Of a stretch of 64,000 nt of DNA, positions 46,528 through 53,047 are shown piece after piece. The stretch comes from a virus. Where the stretch lies: positions 1 to 64,000 of the IMG/VR virus record IMGVR_UViG_3300003323_001142; one strand, given 5' to 3'. Made by a program: the position numbers and the translations under genes. Position 1 is the stretch's first letter. Every line of letters starts with the position of its first letter. The notes beneath the pieces are model-generated. The model saw nothing but the letters and a program-made list of their open reading frames with translations. It ran no database searches and was not told the DNA's origin.

Positions 46528-47543
46528 TCGAGTCGCGAGTGAAGATGCCTTCGGTATTCGAAGACGCTGCGGTGCATCACCCCAAGGCCTCTAAAGCGGG
46601 CAACGAAGCTGCTGCGTTCTGGCATTGGGCCATTATGTGGTCGAACGCCAACGGCACGAACGGCTATTTGGACGAGGCAATACTATTCCGCATCCCCCCG
46701 GTTCCGATCCTTCCGAAGAAGGCGAAGCAACTCGCCGAGAGGTGTGTCGACGCGTCGATAAAGCCAGGGGGAGCGGGGCTCTTCGAGCGGGCCGATGGCG
46801 GTGGCTACTGGATTCACGACTTCGACAAGTATTATGCACCGCCCCGCGAGCCGACAGCAGAGGAGCTGGAGCTCGAGGCGAAACGCCGCGCTGACAAGGC
46901 CGCCGCTGGTCGCCTCGGCGGCATGAAGTCTGGTGAGGTGCGGCGCGGTGGACGCGGGAAGCAGGGTGCTTCCAATTCGAAGCATAGTGCTTCTGAAAAT
47001 GAAGCAGACTGCTTCCCGTACGAAGCAGAATCGAAGCAGCCTGCTTCTGCGAACGAAGCAGAGTGCTTGCCCGTTGCTTCCCCGGGTGCTTCCGGGTGCT
47101 TCGATGCGTCCGAAGGGGGGATACAGGGGGGTTCTCTGGGTTTATTTCAGGAAGAGCCAGGAGAAAGAGAGCAATTACGAGGAGAAGGGCGAGAGAAGAT
47201 CTCTGGATCAAAGCAAGACCTACCGGTGACCGCGAGGCGCGCGCGCAAACGCCGGGCCGCGTTGCCCGACGGCTGGCGACCTACCGCCGGAAGCTTCGCC
47301 GCTGCGGCGAGGGACGCTGGCCTCACCGAGGCGCAGGCGCTCGGTCAGCTCGCCCAGTTCCGCGACTACCACCTGCGAGAGGGAAGCTTGATGGCGGACT
47401 GGGACGCCGCCTTCCGGACCTGGATTCGCAACACGCGAAGGTTCGGTCGTGGGGCGATCAATCCGCCCGCTCCCACCGGTGGCGGCTGGACCATCCAGCC
47501 CGACGAACCGCTCGACGAGGAGGACGCAGATGCTCATGGCTGA
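46524..47543 (+). CDS. O-like replication initiator with embedded iterons
   Basis: The 339-residue protein has an N-terminal winged-helix-like region (AAAFWHWAIMWSNANGTNGY...PPVPILPKKAKQLAERCVDA), a hydrophilic centre rich in Lys-Ala-Ser-Glu, and a C-terminal helical domain (TAGSFAAAARDAGLTEAQAL...MADWDAAFRTWIRN) like many phage initiators. The DNA coding the centre (46958-47102) carries repeated GAAGCA/TGCTTC elements, as in lambda O where the origin lies inside the gene. The next gene is a DnaC-like loader. Confidence 0.7.
   Translation: MIESRVKMPSVFEDAAVHHPKASKAGNEAAAFWHWAIMWSNANGTNGYLDEAILFRIPPVPILPKKAKQLAERCVDASIKPGGAGLFERADGGGYWIHDFDKYYAPPREPTAEELELEAKRRADKAAAGRLGGMKSGEVRRGGRGKQGASNSKHSASENEADCFPYEAESKQPASANEAECLPVASPGASGCFDASEGGIQGGSLGLFQEEPGEREQLRGEGREKISGSKQDLPVTARRARKRRAALPDGWRPTAGSFAAAARDAGLTEAQALGQLAQFRDYHLREGSLMADWDAAFRTWIRNTRRFGRGAINPPAPTGGGWTIQPDEPLDEEDADAHG
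46958..47102. repeat. ori: Iteron array: candidate replication origin
   Basis: Five copies of the palindromic unit GAAGCA-N3-TGCTT(C) start at 46958, 46979, 47001, 47033 and 47055 (the last has G for the final C). There is an extra GAAGCA at 47022 and extra TGCTTC at 47075, 47087 and 47097. Most spacings are 21-22 bp, two helical turns. The coding sequence is constrained to do this, producing the Lys-Gln/Glu-Ala/Ser-rich centre of the protein. Confidence 0.65.
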
Positions 47544-48306
47544 CCCGCTCGTGACCCGCAATCACCGGCGCGCCAAAGGGGCGCTTGAGCGCCTCGGTCA
47601 GCCCGGCCCCGGCGCGCCGCGAGTGTTCCTCTGCGCCGATTGCCGCGGGCCCGTCGGAGGACCCTACGCGCAATGCCGCGCATGCTTGGAGGCCGAGACC
47701 CGCGTGCATCGTCGCGAGCTCGTGCGCGGAGCACTGGAGAGCATCCCGTCGGTGTTCCGCGACCTGTGGCGCGGCGACGAAGCGGCGCTCACGGCCGGGC
47801 CCAGCCCTCGGGTGAAAGAGCCGAAGGCGGTTGCGGCCGCGCAGCGGGCCCTGGCGAAGCCGATCTCCGCCGTGGTGCTACGTGGGGGCCGCGGCCGCGG
47901 AAAGACCAGCTTGGCGGCCTTCCTACTGGGGCGTGCCATCATGCGCACCGTCGACCCGTCGGTTCGATTCGCGGAATGTCGCAGTGCGGCTGGCATGCTG
48001 TTCGTGACCGCGGAGCAGATTGCCACTGCGCGGTCGGAACATCCGCTCGGCGCCGGGGAGCCCCCCTTATTCGTTCGGGCTCGCTACGCGGGCCTGCTGG
48101 TACTCGACGAGCTCAGCGACAAGCTACCGAGTGCCCGGCTCGCCGACGTGGAGCGGCTCATTCACGAACGCCACTCGGCAGACTGCAAAACGATCGTTAC
48201 GACGCCGCTTACCGCAGCGCAGATCATTGCGCACTACGGCGAGACGGCCGGGCGTCGGCTCGGGGATGAGCGGACCGTGCAGGTCAACCTTGGAGGAGTC
48301 CCTTGA
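47530..48306 (+). CDS. DnaC/IstB-like helicase loader (P-like)
   Basis: The start MLMADPLVTRNH gives 258 residues. An N-terminal CADC...CRAC ribbon (about 37-60) precedes an AAA+ domain with Walker A GGRGRGKTS (about 118) and Walker B LLVLDELSD (about 190), then TTPLTAAQI. This is the DnaC/IstB loader arrangement. It follows the O-like initiator by overlap. It should recruit the host replicative helicase to the iteron origin. Confidence 0.75.
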   Translation: MLMADPLVTRNHRRAKGALERLGQPGPGAPRVFLCADCRGPVGGPYAQCRACLEAETRVHRRELVRGALESIPSVFRDLWRGDEAALTAGPSPRVKEPKAVAAAQRALAKPISAVVLRGGRGRGKTSLAAFLLGRAIMRTVDPSVRFAECRSAAGMLFVTAEQIATARSEHPLGAGEPPLFVRARYAGLLVLDELSDKLPSARLADVERLIHERHSADCKTIVTTPLTAAQIIAHYGETAGRRLGDERTVQVNLGGVP

Positions 48307-48647
48307 AACAGGAATCAAATTGCGATCGGATTCTGCGAAGACTTCGGGCTCGCGGTTTTGGCGAAGCGCTTACGGGAATTGCCACGGCATCCTTCGTTAC
48401 GGCCGAAGAGATCGTCGGCAATTGTCGCGAAGCGCATATCGTCGAGGCACGCCACAAGGTCTGGTTCGTGATGCGGCGAGAGGGGCTGAGCTATCCAGCC
48501 ATCGCTCGGCTAGTCGAGCGAGACCACACGACGATCATGTATGCATTGAAGAAAATAGAAGCACAGCACAGAGAGCTTCCGCCAGCAGGACCGCGCGAGC
48601 TGCGGCGCGCGAAACGGCTGCCGCCACCGAAAGCGAGTGCGGCGTGA
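48303..48647 (+). CDS. Free-standing DnaA domain IV-like protein
   Basis: TTG start in a TTGA overlap, 114 residues. Residues about 32-90 match the DnaA DNA-binding domain: VTAEEIVGNCREAHIVEARH then VWFVMRREGLSYPAIARLVE and RDHTTIMYALKKIE, the DHTT(I/V) signature. DnaA domains I-III are absent. It may bind DnaA boxes to direct or block initiation. Confidence 0.75.
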   Translation: MKQESNCDRILRRLRARGFGEALTGIATASFVTAEEIVGNCREAHIVEARHKVWFVMRREGLSYPAIARLVERDHTTIMYALKKIEAQHRELPPAGPRELRRAKRLPPPKASAA

Positions 48648-49039
48648 GCCCGCAGGTTCCCTCCCCCCACCACCCCACCTCCCAGTCCCTCGAATCCGCC
48701 CGGGCCGAGCTCGAGCGAGCCGTGCGCGAAGCGAAGCCCAAGTCCGTCACGTTCGAGTGTGACGCGGTCCTGTGTGGTCGAGGCCTAGGGCCAGGCATGG
48801 GGGCAACCCCAACCTTGCTCGAAGTGTGGCTGGACACAGCTTTCGGCGAGTCCAGAATCGCCATCAACCCCGCACTCCGCGACGCCGTCTTCGATCTGCC
48901 CATGAAGGGCACCCAATACACCGTAACGATCATCATCACGCAGAAGGACCCGCCGGCCGACGACGCGGTGGCTGTTGCCTATCGGCGATATGAGGCGGCC
49001 CTGCGTGCGCTTCGGGTGGCGGTGGAGGTGAAGCCATGA
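48644..49039 (+). CDS. Hypothetical protein of the replication module
   Basis: GTG start (GTGA overlap), 131 residues. It has a helix (SARAELERAVREAKPK) then strands (TLLEVWLDTAFGESRIAINP, TVTIIITQKDPP). No motif is recognised. Between DnaA-like and RusA genes. Confidence 0.5.
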   Translation: MSPQVPSPHHPTSQSLESARAELERAVREAKPKSVTFECDAVLCGRGLGPGMGATPTLLEVWLDTAFGESRIAINPALRDAVFDLPMKGTQYTVTIIITQKDPPADDAVAVAYRRYEAALRALRVAVEVKP

Positions 49040-49449
49040 CGCACCGCCTGTTCTTCGTCGTCCCCGGCCCGCCGGTCCCGCTTGCCCGTCCACGAGTCTG
49101 GCGAGACGGCAACGGTGAATCGCACGCGAAGACGCCGACGCGCTGTCAGCAGTACAAGCGCCACGTGGCCAGCTTCGCCTTACGCGCTCGGCAGATCGAG
49201 AACACGGCCATGCACAAGGCCCTCTACGGCGAAGGCGTCAAGTGGCCGCTCGATGCGCGCTATAAGCTCGACGTTGCGATCTATCGGACAGCGCGACGCG
49301 GCGACGCCGACAACTACCTGAAGTCGGTAGCGGATTCTTTGCAGCGCGTGCTCTACAACGATGACCGGCAAGTCGTCGACAAGCACGTGCGTGTGTTCGA
49401 GGACAGGGCGAGGCCGCGGGCTGAGATTACGATCGAGGTGGTGTCGTGA
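49036..49449 (+). CDS. rusA: RusA-type Holliday junction resolvase
   Basis: The 137-residue protein has the family's VPGPPVPLARPRVWRDGNG N-terminus and the catalytic acidic motif GDADNYLKSVADSLQ plus VLYNDDRQVVDKHV. Length and motifs fit RusA. It resolves four-way junctions during late replication or recombination, before packaging. Confidence 0.85.
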   Translation: MTHRLFFVVPGPPVPLARPRVWRDGNGESHAKTPTRCQQYKRHVASFALRARQIENTAMHKALYGEGVKWPLDARYKLDVAIYRTARRGDADNYLKSVADSLQRVLYNDDRQVVDKHVRVFEDRARPRAEITIEVVS

Positions 49450-49483
49450 AAAGGGAACAGGCTATGGCGAGAAGGAGGACGGG

Positions 49484-49792
49484 ATGAGCGAAGACATGAA
49501 CGAGATCGAGCAAGCGGCGGTTCGCGCAATGCGCGGAAGTGGCGGCGATCGGGCAGCCCTCTGGCTGGTATCGATCTTCACCATCATCGCCGCCCCCCCG
49601 TTCTTCGCGGCGCTCGGCGGAGCGCTCATCGGAGCAATGTTCAGCCCACTCGTGGCCTTCGTCGCGTGGATTGCCGGCGCCTCGGACGTGCGAGGAAGCA
49701 CGCTGTCGTGGTCGGTTGGCATCGCTGTGGCGTGGGCGCTCGTGCTGCTGATCAAGTCGTATGTGAAGATGGCGGGAGCGTGGCGAAAGTGA
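49484..49792 (+). CDS. Membrane protein, possible holin-like topology
   Basis: The start MSEDMNEIEQAAV gives 102 residues. Three hydrophobic segments (LWLVSIFTIIAAPPFFAALG, AMFSPLVAFVAWIAG, WSVGIAVAWALVLLI) with a cytoplasmic acidic N-terminus. It might be a holin or an ion-channel-type inner-membrane protein. A short GTG ORF (49446-49487, 13 codons) precedes it. Confidence 0.45.
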   Translation: MSEDMNEIEQAAVRAMRGSGGDRAALWLVSIFTIIAAPPFFAALGGALIGAMFSPLVAFVAWIAGASDVRGSTLSWSVGIAVAWALVLLIKSYVKMAGAWRK

Positions 49793-50061
49793 CCCAACTC
49801 GACATCGACCGCATCCGCCTCTACGGCCCCCGCAACTTCGAAGAGGCCGAGGCGGCGCAGGCCGCGTTCTGCTCGATGGTGCAGCGGCTGCTCACCGCAA
49901 CCAGCCCAGACGAGGATGCGATTGACGTGACCGATCGCGAGCGCGAGGCGATGGGCTTCACCTTCCGCGGCTTCCCGTGGGTCACTCGACTCGACGGCGA
50001 ATGGAACTACGAGGTCGAAGAGGCAGCAGGGCGATGGCGAATTGGCTCGCGTACGAAGTGA
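49789..50061 (+). CDS. Hypothetical protein
   Basis: GTG start overlapping the previous stop (GTGA), 90 residues, with helices (IRLYGPRNFEEAEAAQAAFC) and a beta-rich end (FRGFPWVTRLDGEWNYEVEE). Overlaps the truncated phosphoesterase frame by 28 bases. Confidence 0.5.
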   Translation: MTQLDIDRIRLYGPRNFEEAEAAQAAFCSMVQRLLTATSPDEDAIDVTDREREAMGFTFRGFPWVTRLDGEWNYEVEEAAGRWRIGSRTK

Positions 50062-50183
50062 TCACGAAGCCGAAGGCGTACGTGCACGGGCACATCCACG
50101 ACAGCTTCGGCGTGCGGAGCGAGATGGGGATCCTGGTATCGAATGCGGCGACGACGATGAATCTGGTCGAGGTGTCCAAGTGA
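50034..50183 (+). pseudogene. C-terminal remnant of a metallophosphoesterase
   Basis: A 49-residue frame (start MANWLAYEVITKPKAYVHGH) carries GHIHDSFGV and NAATTMNLVEVS, the final motif block (GHxH, then Asn) of calcineurin-like phosphoesterases. The DxH, GD-N and GNHE blocks are absent upstream, where an unrelated protein is encoded. The piece is probably a deletion product, possibly still translated. Confidence 0.55.
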
Positions 50184-50461
50184 GCGCTCGGGCCGCCCTC
50201 CTCCCCCCTCCCGAAGTGCACTTCTTCCTGGTCGGCATCCCTCTCGGCCAAGCCTCGAACCGGATGGATCGATACGTCCGCGCCGGCGCCAGCCCCGACG
50301 AGCCCGACCCGTGGGTCCGCGTACCCGGTCAGCCGGGCCGGAGCCGGGCTGTGAGGCGTTTTCAGACCCGGGGGGAGGGGGAGGCATGGGCGGAGGCGAG
50401 ACGGAGGCTCAAAGGGACGCGGTGTCGGGTGGTGGCTTGTCGTGGGCCGGAGGTCACATGA
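50180..50461 (+). CDS. Hypothetical protein
   Basis: GTG start (GTGA overlap), 93 residues: MSARAALLPPPEVHFFLVGI, a Pro-rich centre and a basic helical end (GEAWAEARRRLKGTRCR). Not recognised. It ends in ATGA with the TPM-like gene. Confidence 0.45.
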   Translation: MSARAALLPPPEVHFFLVGIPLGQASNRMDRYVRAGASPDEPDPWVRVPGQPGRSRAVRRFQTRGEGEAWAEARRRLKGTRCRVVACRGPEVT

Positions 50462-51552
50462 TCACTTTCATCGGACTGCTGTCTGTGCCCGTGCTGGTTG
50501 CCGTCGGAGCCTTCGTCTTGCTCGATGGCATCAGCTGGAAGGAATTCCTCCTGCAGCTCGGAGCAGCCTGCATCGTCGCTGGCACGTGCTCGGCCATCGC
50601 GTCCTGCGCGAACACTTCAGATGTTGAGATCTGGAACGGTCGCGTGACGAGCAAGTCGAGTGAGCACGTAAGCTGCTCGCATTCGTACCAATGCAACTGC
50701 CGTGAGAGGTGCTCGGGGTCAGGCAAAGATCGGTCTTGCTCGACCGTGTGCGATACGTGCTACGAGCATGCTTACGATGTCGATTGGACGGTCCGGCTCA
50801 GTACCGGTGACAGCATCGACATCGACCGGGTGGACAGCCAGGGCATCCTGGAGCCGCCACGGCATGCGGCTGCGAAGGTAGGTGAGCCCGCGGCCGCAGC
50901 GCATCACTATGCGAACTACGTCAAAGCGTCACCCGACTCGCTGTTTCGGCATCAGGGCATCGCCGAGCGCTATGCGGCCAAGATCCCGCCGTACCCCGGA
51001 AAGGTGTTCGACTATTACCGGGTGAACCGAGTGGTGACGGTCGGGTACGAGCTGTCCGATAAGGCAGCGTGGGAACGTGACCTGTCGGAGCTGAACGCTG
51101 ACCTTGGCAGCAAGAAGCAGGTCAACGTTGCTCTGGTCGTCACGGCTGGGTTGCCGACGGAATTCTTCTACGGCCTTGAGCAGGCGTGGGTCGGCGGCAA
51201 GAAGAACGACCTGATTGTCGTCATCGGCAGCAAGGACGCAGGGACCATCGACTGGGTCGACGTGATGGCCTGGGCCACGGATCCGATTGTGAAGGTCAGG
51301 CTGCGCGATGACCTACTTTCGGTGGGAGTGCTGGAACGGGAGAAGGTGGTGGCCGCTATCCGCGACGACGTGGCTCGCTATTACCAGCGAAAGCCAATGG
51401 CGGATTTTAAGTATCTGACGGCCAGCATCACGCCGACGACGACGGAATGGATCGTGTCGATGTTGATTGAACTCGTGATCGCGGTGGGACTTGTTTGGGT
51501 ATGCAAGACGAACGACGTGTTCGGAGATGAAGGAGGACGACGATGTCGATGA
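50458..51552 (+). CDS. Membrane protein partner of LemA (TPM-like)
   Basis: The 364-residue protein starts with two hydrophobic segments (FIGLLSVPVLVAVGAFVLLD and FLLQLGAACIVAGTCSAIAS). A Cys-rich extracellular/periplasmic region follows (about 65-100, CSHSYQCNCRERCSG...CDTC), then an alpha/beta domain (VNVALVVTAGLPTEFFYGLE...NDLIVVIGSKD). One C-terminal membrane segment (WIVSMLIELVIAVGLVWV) ends it. The layout with a LemA gene immediately downstream matches TPM-domain/LemA pairs. A role at the cell envelope is likely but undefined. Confidence 0.55.
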   Translation: MITFIGLLSVPVLVAVGAFVLLDGISWKEFLLQLGAACIVAGTCSAIASCANTSDVEIWNGRVTSKSSEHVSCSHSYQCNCRERCSGSGKDRSCSTVCDTCYEHAYDVDWTVRLSTGDSIDIDRVDSQGILEPPRHAAAKVGEPAAAAHHYANYVKASPDSLFRHQGIAERYAAKIPPYPGKVFDYYRVNRVVTVGYELSDKAAWERDLSELNADLGSKKQVNVALVVTAGLPTEFFYGLEQAWVGGKKNDLIVVIGSKDAGTIDWVDVMAWATDPIVKVRLRDDLLSVGVLEREKVVAAIRDDVARYYQRKPMADFKYLTASITPTTTEWIVSMLIELVIAVGLVWVCKTNDVFGDEGGRRCR

Positions 51553-52100
51553 CCCTGAAGGTGATCCTGGGAGTTGCTGCGGCGCTGATGCTTTTCGGCG
51601 TGCTTGGCGTGGGCTGCGTGATCGGGTTCAACAACGACTGCGTGCAGCAGGAGGCTGGGCTGACGGCGCAGTATTCCCAGAACCAGAACAACTATTCGAG
51701 CTACTTCAATAAGCTGAAGGAGACGGCGCAGGTGCCGGGCATGTACGCGGCAGACCTCGAGAAGCTCTACACCGGAGCCATCCAGGGTCGATACGGCGAA
51801 GGTGGATCCAAGGCGGTCGTTCAATTCATCCAGGAACACAACCCGTCGCTCGATGCGAAGATGTACACGCAGATCCAGCAGGTCATCGAGTCCGGCCGCG
51901 ACGCGTTCGAGGCCGACCAAAAGACCCTACTCGACAAGAAGCGCGTCTACGAAGTTAAGCTCCACTCGTTCCCAGGCTCGATGCTCGCCAGCATGATGGG
52001 ATACCCCAGGGTCGACCTGGCCAAGATCGACATCGTGACCAACGACGAGACACAGAAGGCGTTCGATACGAAGAAGGCTGGGCCGATAACGGTTCGGTGA
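51543..52100 (+). CDS. lemA: LemA-family protein
   Basis: The 185-residue protein has an N-terminal membrane segment (LKVILGVAAALMLFGVLGVG), then a long helical domain with EAGLTAQYSQNQNNYSSYFN, DLEKLYTGAIQGRYGEGG and SFPGSMLASMMGYPRVDLAK. The signature is of LemA-like proteins found in phages and bacteria, a membrane-anchored helical bundle. The function is unknown; it pairs with the TPM-like protein just upstream. Confidence 0.7.
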   Translation: MSMTLKVILGVAAALMLFGVLGVGCVIGFNNDCVQQEAGLTAQYSQNQNNYSSYFNKLKETAQVPGMYAADLEKLYTGAIQGRYGEGGSKAVVQFIQEHNPSLDAKMYTQIQQVIESGRDAFEADQKTLLDKKRVYEVKLHSFPGSMLASMMGYPRVDLAKIDIVTNDETQKAFDTKKAGPITVR

Positions 52101-52117
52101 GCGCGAAAGGACCGGCG

Positions 52118-52354
52118 ATGAGCGATAGGATCCGTGGCTTCGTGGTCACGCTGACGGAAGACATCACGCAAGAGCAGGCAGACCGAATCGAGAGCGCGTT
52201 GCGGCTGCTTCCGAAAGTCGCAAGCGTCGCGAAGGCCGAGTCGGACTACGCATCGCAGATGGCGGAAGAACGTGTTCGCCAAGACATCTGGTTGCAATTG
52301 CTTCGGCTGGCATTCCCGGTGGTCCATGAAAAGAAGGCGGCGGACGAGCGATGA
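52118..52354 (+). CDS. Small hypothetical protein
   Basis: The start MSDRIRGFVVTLTEDITQEQ follows SD AAAGGA; an in-frame GTG at 52097 overlapping the LemA stop is an alternative. Seventy-eight residues with ferredoxin-like strand-helix (ADRIESALRLLPKVASVAKA) arrangement. Common in this phage context, role unknown. Confidence 0.55.
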   Translation: MSDRIRGFVVTLTEDITQEQADRIESALRLLPKVASVAKAESDYASQMAEERVRQDIWLQLLRLAFPVVHEKKAADER

Positions 52355-52713
52355 CGATCTGGTCCACTCTCGCAAGCCTGCTCGGGGTCCGTGACGACCA
52401 GGTGGACGACGCACTCGCATCCGAGCAGTGCGCACGTCACACACTGAGCCGAAGGGGGCTCTTGCTCGGCGCGGCGTCGGTGGCGCCTATGCTGGCGACG
52501 AGTCGAACGTGGTCCTTGCCGGCGATGTCTCGCCGCCCGCGGGCTCGGCTCCGCACATACACGGATGCGACCATCTATCTCAGCGGGACCCGCATGTTCG
52601 AAAGGCGGGTGTCGTACGAGCCAAGCGTTTCTCTGGATGGCATTACCTTCGTGAAGCCGACGATGACTTGGCAGCCCATCGAACTAACCCTTGGCGCGGT
52701 AGGGCTTAAATGA
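52351..52713 (+). CDS. Tat-signal-like protein
   Basis: The 120-residue protein has LSRRGLLLGAASVAPMLA near residues 32-50, a twin-arginine (S-R-R-x-L-L) motif followed by a hydrophobic core. The remaining part is short and beta-rich (TYTDATIYLSGTRMFERRVS). A Tat-exported small protein is possible, though the motif sits about 30 residues from the N-terminus. No enzyme motif. Confidence 0.5.
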   Translation: MTIWSTLASLLGVRDDQVDDALASEQCARHTLSRRGLLLGAASVAPMLATSRTWSLPAMSRRPRARLRTYTDATIYLSGTRMFERRVSYEPSVSLDGITFVKPTMTWQPIELTLGAVGLK

Positions 52714-53009
52714 CGTGGTTCCTCAGCCTCAGTGACGCGGCGCTGGCCCTCGCGATCTGGCTGCTCTGGCTATCGAATAAGCGGCGGCAGGACGCAGCCA
52801 ACGAGGCGCTCAAGGCGGCAGTCCGCGGAGTCCTGCGGCTGCAAAGAAAGGATCGTCGGGAACTTCGCAGGCGCCTGGACGCAGCGGTCGGTCTTGGGCT
52901 TCACGCGCATCGGCGAATCGACGAGCTGACGGAGGATGAGGACGAGGAGCCGGAGGTCGTGTGCGAGTGTGTCGCGTGCGCGAAGTGGAAGGTGGAGCGG
53001 TGGAACTGA
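52710..53009 (+). CDS. Membrane-anchored coiled-coil protein
   Basis: Ninety-nine residues: short membrane segment (FLSLSDAALALAIWLLWL), charged helix (LQRKDRRELRRRLDAAVGLG) and a Cys-containing tail (CECVACAKW) after an acidic run. Overlaps the Tat-like gene by ATGA. Unknown. Confidence 0.45.
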   Translation: MTWFLSLSDAALALAIWLLWLSNKRRQDAANEALKAAVRGVLRLQRKDRRELRRRLDAAVGLGLHAHRRIDELTEDEDEEPEVVCECVACAKWKVERWN

Positions 53010-53047
53010 CGATGGTCTCCGGCACACAGGAGAGCAACGGGCGATAG

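Noticed and set aside
46958-47102. CRISPR-like array suggested by repeated GAAGCA/TGCTTC words
   Set aside because: Units are short and palindromic, spacers only about 6 bases between units, and the stretch is coding; iterons explain it better.
49446-49487. 13-codon frame (MKREQAMARRRTG) with GTGA and ATGA overlaps
   Set aside because: Too short to judge; may be a translational linker between RusA and the membrane protein.
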